A stretch of 64,000 bases of DNA from Campylobacter concisus (GCF_002913045.1 NZ_PPAF01000035.1:186001-250000), one strand, 5' to 3'. Counted from the first letter of the stretch, positions 28,133 through 37,733 are shown. The notes: generated by a model from the sequence alone, not told the origin. Translations and numbers: made by a program.

Positions 28133-29510
28133 TTGCTTTTAACTCATATGTCTTTATATTTGTATTTTTACCACTTGTATTTTTTGTATATTTTTTTTCT
28201 AAATAAAAAGAGACTAAGTAATCTTGCAAAAGCTTTTTTGGCAAGTGCTAGTTTATTTTTTTTATGCTTATTAGAGTGTTTATTATCTACCGATTTTACT
28301 AGGAAGCATTATCTTTAACTTCTTTATTTCAAAATTTCTAGCAAAACATCAAAGTAAAGCAATTTTAGTTTTTTGTAGTTTGCAACCTCACTTTGCTTGG
28401 GTATTTTAAATATGCTGATTTTTTAATTTCAAATTTAAACGCTATAGCAAATACAAATTTGGGTCTACTTCATATCGCTTTGCCGCTTGCACTTAGTTTT
28501 GTCACATTTCAGCAAATAGCATATTTAGTCGATAGTTGCAATAAGCAAACAAAAGAGAATAGTTTTTTAAACTACTACCTTTTTATAACATTTTTTCCAC
28601 AGCTTATTGCTGGTCCGATAGTGCATTACAAAGAAATGATGCCTCAGTTTGCGAATAAATTTAATCTTATAAAAAACTATAAATTTATAGCTCTTGGGCT
28701 TTTTATTTTTAGCATAGGGCTATTTAAGAAGAGTGTGGTTGCTGATACTTTTTCGATTTTTGCAAATGCTGGATTTGATGTGGAAGGAAATTTGACTTTT
28801 CTGCAAGCATGGGCGACGTCACTTTCGTATACCTTTCAACTTTATTTTGATTTTGGTGGTTATTGTGATATGGCGATAGGTCTCGCGCTGCTTTTTAACA
28901 TAAGGCTTCCCATAAATTTTAACTCCCCGTATAAGGCTTTAAATTTTCAGAATTTTTGGCATAGGTAGCACATTACACTATCACGTTTTTTAAGAGACTA
29001 CATATATATCCCACTTGGAGGAAATAGGGGTGGGCAGAGCCGTACCTATCTAAATTTGTTTTTGGTATTTTTGATAGGCGGTCTTTGGCATGGGGCTGCT
29101 TGGACATTTGTTGTTTGGGGTGCTTTACATGGTGTTGCTATTGTTATTCACAGATGTTGGCAAAAGTTAAATTTTAAATTAAATAAAATTATTGCTTGGA
29201 TCATCACCTTTAACTTTGTAAATTTTACATGGATATTTTTTAGGGCAAAAAGCTTTGAAGATGCCATGAAAGTGATCCGAGGGATGTTTTTTGGTGAGCT
29301 TAAAATAGACGTTAACTATCTTGAGATATTTTTTATCGTTTTGGCTTTTTTGGTTATTTTGCTTTTTTAAAAACTCTATGCAAATGGCATTTGATAAGAA
29401 ATTTAAATTTACTATCTGGCAAATTTTTGCAACATCTTTCTTTTTTGTTTATATCAATCTTAGTAATTAGGCTTAATAATGCGAGTGAATTTTTATACTT
29501 TAGATTTTAA
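28133..29510 (+). pseudogene. Decayed MBOAT-family O-acyltransferase (PatA/AlgI-like)
   Basis: Fragments of one membrane O-acyltransferase are readable if frames are joined: an N-terminal FNSYVFIFVFLPLVFF, then NKKRLSNLAKAFL, then LPILLGSIIFNFFISKFL, the long block from 28393 with SYTFQLYFDFGGYCDMAIGL and the end HITLSRFLRDYIYIPLGGN plus LWHGAAWTF (the MBOAT active-site histidine region), and a tail ending FLYFRF. Frame changes occur at short T-runs: 28137-28140, 28191-28198 (T8), 28256-28263 (T8), 28369-28374 (T6) and about 29363-29368. Two TAG codons (28272 and 28966) stand where the family has tryptophan. Intact relatives transfer acetyl groups across the membrane to peptidoglycan or polysaccharides together with an SGNH partner, as in C. 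jejuni PatA/PatB. The gene cannot give full-length protein. Confidence 0.85.
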
Positions 29511-30537
29511 AAAAAATATTTCTATGCCTGTCTTTGGTAGTATTTGCTATGGTTGGGCTTGATGTTGTACTTTATGTTTTTGTAGAAAGTAGAACAAGTA
29601 AGAAAAATTTCGTTGATAATAAAATTTCAAAAGCGGAGCACTTTAAGCTAAATAGCGAAAAGCAAAAGGATATCGTTTTTGTTGGAAGCAGTAGGACGTT
29701 TAATCATATTTTAACAAACATTTTTAAAGAAAATAATATTGGTATTTATAATTTTGGCGTTTCTGGAAATTTTATAGGTGACTATCCTTTTATTGTAAAT
29801 GCTATTAAAAAAGTTGGTACAAAAGAGATTGTTATTAGTATAAGAGTTAGCGATCTTTTTAAAGATTATATTGAGAGAGATGTCAAAATTTATACCACTG
29901 ATGAACTAATGGCAAATTTGGCACAAATAAGATAACGTTTTTAAAAACACTGCCAGATTATTTAGCAGGTTTGCATTTGTTTTTAAGATACTCTGAAGCT
30001 ATCTATAATAGAGTAATTATGACTTATGGTAAATTTACACCAAAGACTGCAACCAATGTAAATAATTTTAGTGTAGAAAATTTCTTTAATATTGAAGCAA
30101 ATAGTGATTGCGAGCTAATTAACACAAGTGAAGTAAATTCAAATTTTACAAAAGACAAAAAGATTATTGTTGCAAAATGTAGCAATGGTGATAATATACT
30201 TTTTGCAAATACAATACCGAGAGAGAATTATGGCAAGGTTATTGAATTAAAAGAGCTGAATTTAAACACATTAAAATACATGCAAAATTATATAATAGAT
30301 CCACTGGTTAAAAACGGCATGAAAGTAATTATTTTACTTGAACCAATGTTTGATGGAATGAGACTTCAATATAGTATAAATGAAATAATATCAGCCATCA
30401 AAAATGCCAAAATTGTTGATCTTACAAATTTAAAATTTGGCGATGAAGAATTATCTGATTGGGAACATTTAAACTATCTTGGCAGAAAAAGATATAGTGA
30501 GTTTTTGGTTGAACTTTATCTTAACGGTGGACTTTAA
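29504..30537 (+). pseudogene. Frameshifted SGNH-type acetyltransferase/esterase partner (PatB/AlgJ-like)
   Basis: The two open pieces are one protein: an N-terminal membrane anchor (LKKIFLCLSLVVFAM), block I DIVFVGSSRTFNH with the likely nucleophile serine, block II YNFGVSGNFIGDY, and block V DWEHLNYLGRKRY with the Asp-x-x-His pair, the SGNH-hydrolase order. The frame shifts by one base near 29926-29932: the first piece ends AQIR-stop, and the sense continues in another frame as KITFLKTLPDYLAGLHLF. A start codon is not obvious; the first usable one is TTG at 29534. Together with the MBOAT pseudogene this was an O-acetylation pair. One indel separates it from an intact gene, so it is less decayed than its partner. 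Confidence 0.78.
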
Positions 30538-30541
30538 TTTC

Positions 30542-31078
30542 TTACTTCAACCCAAAGACTTTTATATTAAAAGTAGTATGGATTTTATCCTTTTCGCCTT
30601 TCATGACGATAGGAAATTCGGTCTTTACGATACTGTCATAGCTGCTAAGCGCATCTAAAAAGTCATAAAATTTTTGTGGTGTCCTTAGAGAGCTAGTTAC
30701 ATTTAGGCGAAATCTAAAAAATTTCTCACTAGCGTTATTATCACTTTCTTCTATTTTACTAAGGCTCACTTCACTGAAAAATTTGGAGGCAAATTCTATA
30801 AATTTATCTTTATCAAATTTATTCTCAAAAGCTGAAATGATAGCTCCATCTTTTTGTTTAGTTGCTTCAAGGTTTTTAAATTTGGCTTCAAATTCATTTT
30901 TTACTTTTGTATAAGATGAGGTCTGTGAATAATTTTGTCTAGTTAAGCTTTTAAATTCTTTTATATTTGGCACGATAAAACCAAATATCATAATGAAGCA
31001 AACTACAATAAAAGCAAATATAAAAAGTAAAAGCTTAACAGGATCTATTTTTTCTAAGCTCGTATCTTTTTTACTCAT
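30542..31078 (-). CDS. PilO-like inner-membrane protein
   Basis: A 178-residue bitopic membrane protein: short cytoplasmic N-terminus (MSKKDTSLEKIDPVK), one membrane helix at about residues 17-40 (LLLFIFAFIVVCFIMIFGFIV), a coiled-coil-like stretch, then a compact C-terminal domain whose strand pattern (FRFRLNVTSSLRTPQKFYDFLDAL, then TTFNIKVFGL) resembles the ferredoxin-like fold of PilO/GspM. I start at ATG 31078, with GAGGGATATA before it; it overlaps the upstream stop by eight bases. Third in a tightly packed set with PilN-like and PilM-like genes. The assignment comes from architecture and order, not from strong sequence similarity. Confidence 0.55.
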   Translation of the reverse strand: MSKKDTSLEKIDPVKLLLFIFAFIVVCFIMIFGFIVPNIKEFKSLTRQNYSQTSSYTKVKNEFEAKFKNLEATKQKDGAIISAFENKFDKDKFIEFASKFFSEVSLSKIEESDNNASEKFFRFRLNVTSSLRTPQKFYDFLDALSSYDSIVKTEFPIVMKGEKDKIHTTFNIKVFGLK

Positions 31079-31592
31079 TATATCCCTCAGAATTATCAAT
31101 TTTATTTGTACTTATAAAGCCATACCAGCCGTTTTTACTTTGATAAAAGCTAGTATTAGAAGTCGTAAAAATAGATCTTAAAGGTGAAGCTAGAAGCTGA
31201 TTAAATACATCTTTTGTCGGCGTTATACCACGAATGATGAGTGAGTTTTTATCCATAAAAACCTCTTCAAGCGTTATACTGTCAGGCACTAGATCAAAAA
31301 GATTGTGCAAGCTTTGCTTGAGAATAGAATTTGATGTGAAGATATCATTTGCAGATTCTATTTGTACGGCGAGTTTAGCTGAAATTTCATCTGTTGTGAC
31401 TATTTTTTGACTAAGTTCTTTTTGCTCATTTGATAAAAAATTTATATTTTTTTCAATTGAATAATTTTTATAGAGTATAAAGAAATTTGTTGCCAAAAGA
31501 GCTACAAACACAAAACTTATAAGACTTAGCCAAATTTTACTAAAGATAGATATAAGTGGTCTTGGTTCTGGAGCAATAAAGCTAAATCTCAT
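31071..31592 (-). CDS. PilN-like inner-membrane protein
   Basis: A 173-residue bitopic protein. One membrane helix lies at about residues 23-46 (LSLISFVFVALLATNFFILY), then a heptad-like helix (SIEKNINFLSNEQKELSQKI), then a small alpha/beta domain with VPDSITLEEVFMDKNSLIIRG. The phrase 'PDSITLEEV...LIIRG' and the following helix match the PilN / GspL periplasmic domain pattern. It starts four bases inside the PilM-like gene and overlaps the PilO-like gene by eight bases, the M-N-O order of type IV pilus and type II secretion platforms. No peptide-cleavage or catalytic motif is seen. Confidence 0.55.
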   Translation of the reverse strand: MRFSFIAPEPRPLISIFSKIWLSLISFVFVALLATNFFILYKNYSIEKNINFLSNEQKELSQKIVTTDEISAKLAVQIESANDIFTSNSILKQSLHNLFDLVPDSITLEEVFMDKNSLIIRGITPTKDVFNQLLASPLRSIFTTSNTSFYQSKNGWYGFISTNKIDNSEGYNE

Positions 31593-32593
31593 AATACTAT
31601 CTCTTCTTGCATGATTTCATTCATAATATGATTTGTATTCACTGGATACACAGAAGTCTCCACTAGAAGCTCAGATTGCAGATATTGTAAAAAAGTTGCA
31701 CTTGTTTTTGTGTTTTCAAAAACAATTATTTGTTCAATAAAATCACCGCCGTAGAGAGGATTTTCGTAAAATTCTTTTACAGCCTTTACGATGTAATCAA
31801 ACATCTTCATGTCATACCCAAAAATAGCAACCGATTTTTCTACATTTGTAGAAGCCGGCATGTTTAGTTCATAATTTAGGTCTTCAAATTCTTTTGGTTT
31901 ATCATCACTTAAAAAATCGTCTAAACTTTTAAAATCATCAAGTGATGTTGCGTCATTTTCTTCTTTAATGATTAAGTTGTCAATATCTGTTATATCTTCT
32001 TCTTTTAGGCTTTCAGCTTCCTGGTTGGTTTCTTCAACGCCAGACATATTTAAAAAAGTGGATAATTTCATTTGTTTATCTTTAAATATCGCAAGCGTAA
32101 ACGAATGTGCATGGATATAAAGATAAAGTGTAGTTTTTGGAGAAATTCCGCGTTTTAAAAGCTCGTGAAAGAGTAGAGAGATAGGTGAGTAGATGAGATC
32201 TACACTATCTTGTCCAAATAAATTTTTATATTTTTTTATAGCATTTAAATTTGCATAAATACTCCAGCTATCCTGCATGATAAGGCTTGTAAGATTTTTA
32301 GTATTTATATTAAATTTTTTGTATTCGTCAAAGCTAACACTAGGAAGTGCGCCTTGCGAGTCGTCGTTAAAAAAAACTGAGACATATACGCCAAAATATG
32401 CTTTTTCTTGCTCTTCTATGTATTTTATGATTTTTTCATCGATATTATCGATATTTATATCTGTAAATTTAGCATTTATGGTTTTTAAAAGTTTGCCATT
32501 TCTAAAGACTTGACCGAAGAATATGCACTCATTGCCCTCCAACACGACGCTTAAAAAAAGGTTAGAAAAAAGCTTTTTGACGCTAAAAGACAT
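31589..32593 (-). CDS. PilM/GspL-like cytoplasmic protein (hypothetical)
   Basis: A 334-residue soluble protein, first of a three-gene set. No nucleotide-binding motif is obvious. The first 90 residues and the stretch TLYLYIHAHSFTLAIFKDKQ look like the paired strands of an actin-like (PilM/GspL) domain; the middle (about 190-255) is an acidic, low-complexity insert (EESLKEEDITDIDN-type); the last 80 residues form another alpha/beta unit (SVAIFGYDMKMFDYIVKAV). Position before PilN- and PilO-like genes supports the reading. Divergent enough that the assignment needs a profile search. ATG is preceded by AGGAG. Confidence 0.5.
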   Translation of the reverse strand: MSFSVKKLFSNLFLSVVLEGNECIFFGQVFRNGKLLKTINAKFTDINIDNIDEKIIKYIEEQEKAYFGVYVSVFFNDDSQGALPSVSFDEYKKFNINTKNLTSLIMQDSWSIYANLNAIKKYKNLFGQDSVDLIYSPISLLFHELLKRGISPKTTLYLYIHAHSFTLAIFKDKQMKLSTFLNMSGVEETNQEAESLKEEDITDIDNLIIKEENDATSLDDFKSLDDFLSDDKPKEFEDLNYELNMPASTNVEKSVAIFGYDMKMFDYIVKAVKEFYENPLYGGDFIEQIIVFENTKTSATFLQYLQSELLVETSVYPVNTNHIMNEIMQEEIVL

Positions 32594-32653
32594 AAATCTC
32601 CTAAATTTAGTGCATAATTTTCGTTATGGTAGCTAAAAAGGGATTAAATAAGT

Positions 32654-33100
32654 TTAAAACAGCTCGTTTTTAAGCTTAACGAAAATCTCTTTTGTATTTA
32701 AAGCTTCATTTTTTAGCTCATTATCAAGTAGGGCCGAGTTTTTAAGGTCGTCAAAATCCTCTATCATCACATCACACATCATCTTAATGCGCTCACTATC
32801 AGCCTTGCTTACGCTACTTTGACTCATTTTTTTGATACGCTCAAGATACTCTTTGCCATTTTTTATGTATGAGCTAAATTTGATAGCAGCCTTACTTTGG
32901 TTTAGCACAGTATTTGCCATTTTGTTATAAATATCTATATCAAGTGCTTTTTGGCTTAAATTTAAGGCCTTTTCGTATTCTTTGTTTTCGTATAAAAATT
33001 TCGCTTCAAGGGCGAGCTTGTAGGAGTTGTCGCTATAAAAAAATAGTCCGAATAAAACAATTAGAAAGATGGCTATAAAAATAGATAGTTTATTTTTCAT
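32654..33100 (-). CDS. Membrane-anchored TPR-like protein
   Basis: A 148-residue protein with one N-terminal membrane anchor (LSIFIAIFLIVLFGLFFYS) and a helical periplasmic part. ALEAKFLYENKEYEKALNLSQKALDIDI reads as one TPR hairpin. There is no lipobox cysteine. It overlaps the acyltransferase gene before it by 11 bases and is followed, after 60 bases, by the PilM/N/O-like genes. TPR anchors of this kind serve as pilotins or assembly helpers in pilus and secretion machines, so it may belong functionally to that cluster; this is inference. Confidence 0.6.
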   Translation of the reverse strand: MKNKLSIFIAIFLIVLFGLFFYSDNSYKLALEAKFLYENKEYEKALNLSQKALDIDIYNKMANTVLNQSKAAIKFSSYIKNGKEYLERIKKMSQSSVSKADSERIKMMCDVMIEDFDDLKNSALLDNELKNEALNTKEIFVKLKNELF

Positions 33101-33869
33101 AAATTTCGTCCAAAATTTCTCTTATCTCATCGCTTATTTGCGGATTTTTATGAGCATATTTTTTCCACCAAATTTTTAAATTTGACCTAAAGTCCTCTTT
33201 GTTTTGTAGCACACTCTTGCCACCGTCATTTTGTGATGCTTGCCAAAGCTCGTTTTGTATCTTTTCTTTTGCCTCTTTTTGCTCTAAATTTGCCACGCTA
33301 AAAGGGGCTGAGAGGCTAAAATTTATAGTTGAAAATGGCTTTGGAAGTATCATCTTATCCCAGCTTTTAAACTCCCAAAATGAGTTTGCTTCGAAATTTA
33401 GAGCATAAATTTCGCAAGATGACTTTTGCGCGATCACCGTAGCTCCGTCTGCTACGCTGTGTCTTGGTCCGCGTGGGCCATCTGGTGTGATGATGACATC
33501 ATGGCCTTGTTTTATCTCTCTTAGGGCTTCTATGAGTGCCCTTGCACCGCCTTTTGAGCTGCTGCCTCTAATGGTGCCGATGCCAAAAAATTTGATTATT
33601 CTGGTGATGAACTCGCCATCTTTGTGGTCGCTTATTATCACCTTGCCTTGTTTTCTGTTTTGACTGCTCCACCAGCGTCTGTAAGCAAAGCTCATAAAGC
33701 TAAGTCTGCCATGCCAAAAGACGACGACGCAGCCATTTTGTGGTAAGAAATTTGGAGTGTAGCTCTTTTTGCAGGTTAGAAAAATGAGCCACATCAAAAT
33801 GTAGATGAAAAAGACGCCAACACTCATGGCGAGCTTTTCAAGGGCGTTTTTAAATTTGCAGCTCGCCAT
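33090..33869 (-). CDS. DUF374 lysophospholipid-acyltransferase-like protein
   Basis: A 259-residue membrane-bound protein of the DUF374 family, related to lysophospholipid and lipid A acyltransferases. Visible pieces are a membrane helix ([20 protein letters not shown]), [12 protein letters not shown] (the H-x4-D-like region near [10 protein letters not shown]), [20 protein letters not shown] and [11 protein letters not shown], which is the family signature. Its substrate is not known; some relatives act on lipid A or phospholipids. I start at ATG 33869, inside the end of miaB, because the longer frame up to 33941 reads as miaB in another frame and has no hydrophobic signal. It overlaps the next gene by 11 bases. 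Confidence 0.75.
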   Translation of the reverse strand: MASCKFKNALEKLAMSVGVFFIYILMWLIFLTCKKSYTPNFLPQNGCVVVFWHGRLSFMSFAYRRWWSSQNRKQGKVIISDHKDGEFITRIIKFFGIGTIRGSSSKGGARALIEALREIKQGHDVIITPDGPRGPRHSVADGATVIAQKSSCEIYALNFEANSFWEFKSWDKMILPKPFSTINFSLSAPFSVANLEQKEAKEKIQNELWQASQNDGGKSVLQNKEDFRSNLKIWWKKYAHKNPQISDEIREILDEIYEK

Positions 33870-35151
33870 ACAAAACCATTCGTTTTGGGTTTGTGATCTT
33901 GATTTTTTGTGTAGTGCCAAGAAGTTCTTCGCTGCCATCAACTTGAACTAAAAAGTTGTTAAAGCTTCGCCCAGCAACGCCGCCGTTTGCTCTTAGCTCT
34001 TCAAAATATACATCAAAAATTTTATCTTTTTGTGCCGCCACGATCTCGTCTAAAATTTCATTGTGGCGATTTTGTAGGCGAGTAAGCCTTGCTGAAGCGG
34101 TTTTATCATCTATTTGATTTGTGAAAGTAGCTGCCTTTGTAAGCGGACGAGGCGAATACTTAAAGCTAAAAATTTGCTCAAATCTAACTTGCTCAAGCAC
34201 GTCCATCGTATCTTCAAATTCGCTTTCACTCTCGCCTGGAAATGCGACGATGATATCAGTTGAGATGCTCACATCTGGGCACATTTTTCTAAGTCTTAGC
34301 GCGCGGTCTAAAAACCACTCTTTTGTGTATCCGCGCTTCATCTCGCGCAAAACTTTGGTGTTTCCGCTTTGAAGTGGCATGTGCATAGATTTGCAAATTT
34401 TTGGGTTATTTGTGAAAATTTCAAGAAATTTATCATCCATATGAAGTGGGTGCGGGCTTGTAAATCTTATCCTCTCAACGCCCTCTATCTCGCTTATCTT
34501 TACTAAAAGGTCGCTAAAATCGATATTTTCTTGCATGCCTGAAAATCTTTTACCGTAGTTATTGACATTTTGCCCTAGTAAAAATATCTCTTTTGCACCG
34601 CTTTTTGCGGCCTTTTCTACCTCTTTTAAGATGAGGCTTGAAGGGATAGAAATTTCATCGCCCCTGGTGTGTGGGACGATGCAGTAGGTGCACTTTTTAT
34701 CGCAGCCGATCGATATGTTGATGTGGCTTTTATATGGCGAGCCTCTAAATTCGCCAAATGCGTATTCGCTCTCGTCGTGATTGATGTCGGTTGAGATAAA
34801 TTTAGGCGTATTTACCGCCTTTGTGATCTTGCTAACATTTCTTGCGCCAAGGACAAAATCAACATAAGGCGCGCGCTTGAAAATTTCACTACCCAAATGG
34901 CTAGCAGTGCAGCCGCAAACGCCTATCTTTGCACCTCTTTTTTTGGCTTTTTCAAAGGCTCCGACTTCGCTAAAGAGCTTATGAACTGGCTTTTCACGAA
35001 CCGAGCAGGTATTTATAAGGATTAAATCAGCTTCTTCGATGTTTTGTGTTAAGGAGTAGTCTTCTTTTTGTGAGAGCTCGGCTATGATATGCTCGCTGTC
35101 ACGAACATTCATAGCACAGCCTAGAGTTTGGATAAAGAGTTTTTTACTCAT
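33850..35151 (-). CDS. miaB: tRNA-2-methylthio-N6-dimethylallyladenosine synthase
   Basis: MiaB adds the methylthio group to i6A37 of tRNAs that read codons starting with U. It is a two-cluster radical SAM enzyme: N-terminal cysteines in [21 protein letters not shown] and GVCGCTAS; radical SAM motif CDKKCTYC (CX3CX2C); and a C-terminal TRAM domain that ends [11 protein letters not shown]. The LGCAMN start and 433-residue length are typical of MiaB rather than RimO, which lies at 21-22 kb. It follows the HP0268-type gene directly, with the stop TAA of that gene and the ATG here almost touching. Confidence 0.95.
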   Translation of the reverse strand: MSKKLFIQTLGCAMNVRDSEHIIAELSQKEDYSLTQNIEEADLILINTCSVREKPVHKLFSEVGAFEKAKKRGAKIGVCGCTASHLGSEIFKRAPYVDFVLGARNVSKITKAVNTPKFISTDINHDESEYAFGEFRGSPYKSHINISIGCDKKCTYCIVPHTRGDEISIPSSLILKEVEKAAKSGAKEIFLLGQNVNNYGKRFSGMQENIDFSDLLVKISEIEGVERIRFTSPHPLHMDDKFLEIFTNNPKICKSMHMPLQSGNTKVLREMKRGYTKEWFLDRALRLRKMCPDVSISTDIIVAFPGESESEFEDTMDVLEQVRFEQIFSFKYSPRPLTKAATFTNQIDDKTASARLTRLQNRHNEILDEIVAAQKDKIFDVYFEELRANGGVAGRSFNNFLVQVDGSEELLGTTQKIKITNPKRMVLYGELQI

Positions 35152-35393
35152 TAAAGTATATGCACTTCATACATGTAGTCGCTATCATCAAGTCCGTATT
35201 TTACGGTTCTGTGATAAACGCTTAGCCCTTTTTCTTCAAAATGCTCGACTAAGGCGATTAGTTGTTTGTGTGTGTTTTCTTTATCAAAATAGAAAATTTT
35301 CTGACCCTCTTTTTCGACAGCTGCCTCTATTTTTTCTAGTGAAATCGTTTTTGGTTTTGCGTCTAATTCGGCTCTTGCAAGTTTTAGCTCCAT
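35151..35393 (-). CDS. HP0268-family nicking nuclease / RNase
   Basis: An 80-residue protein that matches, as I recall it, H. pylori HP0268: shared features are [30 protein letters not shown] and DYMYEVHIL at the end. HP0268 has an Smr-like fold and was reported to nick DNA and cut RNA at purines. I start at ATG 35393 ([10 protein letters not shown]), with AAAGGATTAAAA before it, which gives the same length as HP0268; a longer frame starts at 35408. It is the first gene of the minus-strand operon with miaB and diverges from nusA, an arrangement also found in C. jejuni. The biological role is not settled. Confidence 0.8.
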   Translation of the reverse strand: MELKLARAELDAKPKTISLEKIEAAVEKEGQKIFYFDKENTHKQLIALVEHFEEKGLSVYHRTVKYGLDDSDYMYEVHIL

Positions 35394-35565
35394 TTTTAAT
35401 CCTTTCAAAATCTTAAATTTTAATCGGTCAATATATCCAAAACATCATAAAAAAAGGATTAAATAAAAGTTAATAATAAGCTTAAAGTTATTAAAAGTAT
35501 GGCTTATGTATAATTTCAAAACTTCACGAAAAATCCCCGAAATTTATCGTTACAATGGAGAAAAA

Positions 35566-36669
35566 ATGGAAAGAATTTCAGATATCATCGAGTCAATTGC
35601 AAATGAGAAAAATTTAGAGATAGAAGATGTAAAAGAGCGCGTTATAAGAGCTTTGATAAACACTGCAAAAAGAGTTTATGGCGAAAATTATGAGTATGAT
35701 GTGAGTATCGATGCTAATAAAAATTTAAAGCTTTATCAAAAAATTTCAATCGTAGCAAACGACGATGAGAGGCTTGAAGAGGATAATGAGCACTTTTTAA
35801 GCTTAAAAGAGGCTAAAAAGATAGACAGTGGCGTAGAGATCGGAGATGAGCTCACTTACGAGCTAAGCCTTGATAACCTTGGCAGAACCGCAGCTCAAAC
35901 GCTTCATAAGGAGCTTGAGTATCACATTCAGCGCCTAGTAGAAGAGAAAATTTTACAAAAATATAATGAAATGAGCGGTCACATGGTCTTTGGACCAGTT
36001 GTTAGAGTCGATAATGACGAAAACACTTTTATCGAGATAGACGAGCTTCGTGCTATATTGCCACGTAAAAACCGCATAAAAGGCGAGAAATTTAAAGTGG
36101 GCGACGTGGTAAAAGCAGTCATTAGAAAAGTTTTTACAGATAAAAATTTAGGTATAAAGGTCGAGCTTTCAAGGACTTCACCTAAATTTCTTGAAGCGCT
36201 GCTAACTTCAGAGGTGCCTGAGATAAAAGATGGCGGTATTATCATCCAAGGAAGTGCGAGAATTCCTGGCGAAAGAGCTAAAGTAGCACTCATCTCAACT
36301 ACTCCAAACATCGATCCAGTTGGTGCAACGGTCGGCACAAAGGGCGTTAGGATAAATGCCGTAAGCAAAGAGCTTCATGGTGAGAGCATCGACGCGATCG
36401 AATACACTACCGAGCCAGCGATCTTGGTAGCTCGCGCTATGGCACCTGCGATCATCACATCTGTAAAGATCGAAGAAAATAAGGCAATTGTAACGCTTGC
36501 AAGCGAACAAAAGAGCAAGGCGATCGGCAAAAACGGCATAAATATCCGCCTAGCAAGCATGCTAACTGGCTATGAGATCGAGCTAAATGAGCTTGGCTCA
36601 AAAACTAGTAGCAATGCAGAAAATAATGAGCCAATCAAAGATTTAAAAGCGCTTTTTGGTGATAACTAA
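35566..36669 (+). CDS. nusA: Transcription termination/antitermination factor NusA
   Basis: NusA binds RNA polymerase and nascent RNA and modulates pausing, termination and antitermination. Domains in order: the RNA-polymerase-binding N-terminal domain (MERISDIIESIANEKNL start), an S1 domain around GHMVFGPVVRVDNDE to residue 200, KH1 with GATVGTKGVRI and KH2 with AIGKNGINIRLAS. The acidic C-terminal repeats of E. coli are absent, as is normal for this group. I start at ATG 35566, because GGAGAAAAA precedes it; the longer frame from 35506 has no ribosome site. 367 residues. The stop overlaps the next start by one base. Confidence 0.95.
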   Translation: MERISDIIESIANEKNLEIEDVKERVIRALINTAKRVYGENYEYDVSIDANKNLKLYQKISIVANDDERLEEDNEHFLSLKEAKKIDSGVEIGDELTYELSLDNLGRTAAQTLHKELEYHIQRLVEEKILQKYNEMSGHMVFGPVVRVDNDENTFIEIDELRAILPRKNRIKGEKFKVGDVVKAVIRKVFTDKNLGIKVELSRTSPKFLEALLTSEVPEIKDGGIIIQGSARIPGERAKVALISTTPNIDPVGATVGTKGVRINAVSKELHGESIDAIEYTTEPAILVARAMAPAIITSVKIEENKAIVTLASEQKSKAIGKNGINIRLASMLTGYEIELNELGSKTSSNAENNEPIKDLKALFGDN

Positions 36670-37148
36670 TGAAATTTCAAATAAGAAAAGCGACTATTGA
36701 CGATATAGACGTGATATGCGAGCTTGTAAGAGAGCTTGCTAGCTATGAGAATTTGAGCGATCAAGTCACTTTTACAAATGAAATTTTTGCAGACTCTATC
36801 TTTAATAAAAATCACGCAAAAGCCATTGTCTGCGAGAGTGAGGGTAAGGTGATTGGCTATGCTATCTATTTTTATACATTTTCTACATTTTTGGGGCTTG
36901 GTGGGATTTATCTTGAGGACATTTACGTCAAAAAAGAGTTTAGAAATCAAGGTATAGGCAAGGCATTTTTTAAATTTCTAGCTCAAATTTGTAAGGATGA
37001 AAATTTAAAAAGGCTTGAGTGGTGCTGCCTAAACTGGAATGAGCCAAGCATTAAATTTTATGAAAGCTTGGGTGCTAAAAATCAATCTCATGAGTGGAGA
37101 AACTACCGCTTGGACGGTGAAAATTTAGAAAAACTTTTAAATTTATAG
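36669..37148 (+). CDS. GNAT-family N-acetyltransferase, diamine-acetyltransferase type
   Basis: A 159-residue GNAT enzyme. The acetyl-CoA loop is FRNQGIGKAFFKFL (R/Q-x-x-G-x-G/A). The preceding strand GGIYLEDIYVKKEF and the later WCCLNWNEPSIKFYESLGA match the spermidine/spermine and thialysine N-acetyltransferase subgroup, so a polyamine or diamine substrate is likely, though not proven. ATG overlaps the nusA stop (TAATG), so it is translated from the nusA message. A hairpin lies after the stop, close to the converging pseudogene. Confidence 0.8.
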   Translation: MKFQIRKATIDDIDVICELVRELASYENLSDQVTFTNEIFADSIFNKNHAKAIVCESEGKVIGYAIYFYTFSTFLGLGGIYLEDIYVKKEFRNQGIGKAFFKFLAQICKDENLKRLEWCCLNWNEPSIKFYESLGAKNQSHEWRNYRLDGENLEKLLNL

Positions 37149-37164
37149 TTCTTTTTTAAATAAA

Positions 37165-37194
37165 AAGCTCAGATTTACTCTTAAATTTGAGCTT
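37165..37194 (-). terminator. Hairpin terminator, mainly for the minus-strand gene
   Basis: AAGCTCAGATTT and AAATTTGAGCTT pair over 12 positions with one wobble. On the minus strand TTTTTATTT follows the stem. It may serve the plus-strand acetyltransferase too. Confidence 0.6.
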
Positions 37195-37202
37195 GCGAGT
37201 GA

Positions 37203-37667
37203 TTAAAATTTATATGTATATCCCATATAAAGACCAATATAAAGACCAACGTTTGTCTCTTTTATTTTTGCATTATCATATTTTGCTATGGAGCTATATT
37301 TAGTTCTGTCTGCTTTTAGACCAAACTCAACCGCATTGTTTTCGTTGATAGAGTATTCAGCACCAATTCTTGCACCTAGTATCCAGCCATTTGTATTAGC
37401 TTTTTCCGAGCCATCATGAGTGTCAAATACATCCATTTTAAGCTTTGAGTAGCCAGTGTAGCCACCAAGAACTAGTTTTATGTCCTTTGTCAATTCTGGT
37501 GTATAGTCTGCGCCTACTATAAATTTATGTGTACTCCATTTTATTACTGTACCACCTTCATTGCCAAGTGACTTTTTGGCTTGAAAGTCGTAAATGTAAG
37601 CTCCATAAACTCTAAAACTATCAAAATCATAGCCAGCTTTTAGTCCAAAATTTGATGAGCTTATCAA
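37203..37667 (-). pseudogene. Outer-membrane beta-barrel protein, truncated at the N-terminus
   Basis: The remaining 154 residues are alternating strands typical of an eight-strand barrel: FGLKAGYDFDSFRVYGAYIYDF, KFIVGADYTPELTKDIKLVLGGYTGY, NGWILGARIGAEYS, and a final strand GLYIGLYMGYTYKF ending in Phe, the signal for outer-membrane assembly. There is no signal peptide: the only start is a TTG within a strand, and the frame upstream (PPTSISLCLISSS) has no export signal. Related Campylobacter barrels are about 190-200 residues with a Sec signal, so about 40-50 residues are missing. It could not reach the outer membrane as it is. It lies beside a second broken envelope gene. Confidence 0.7.
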
Positions 37668-37733
37668 ACAGAGTGAGATGCTTGTAGGCGGGATATGTTA
37701 TATAAAATTTAAAGCAAGATGATATAAGTTTTT

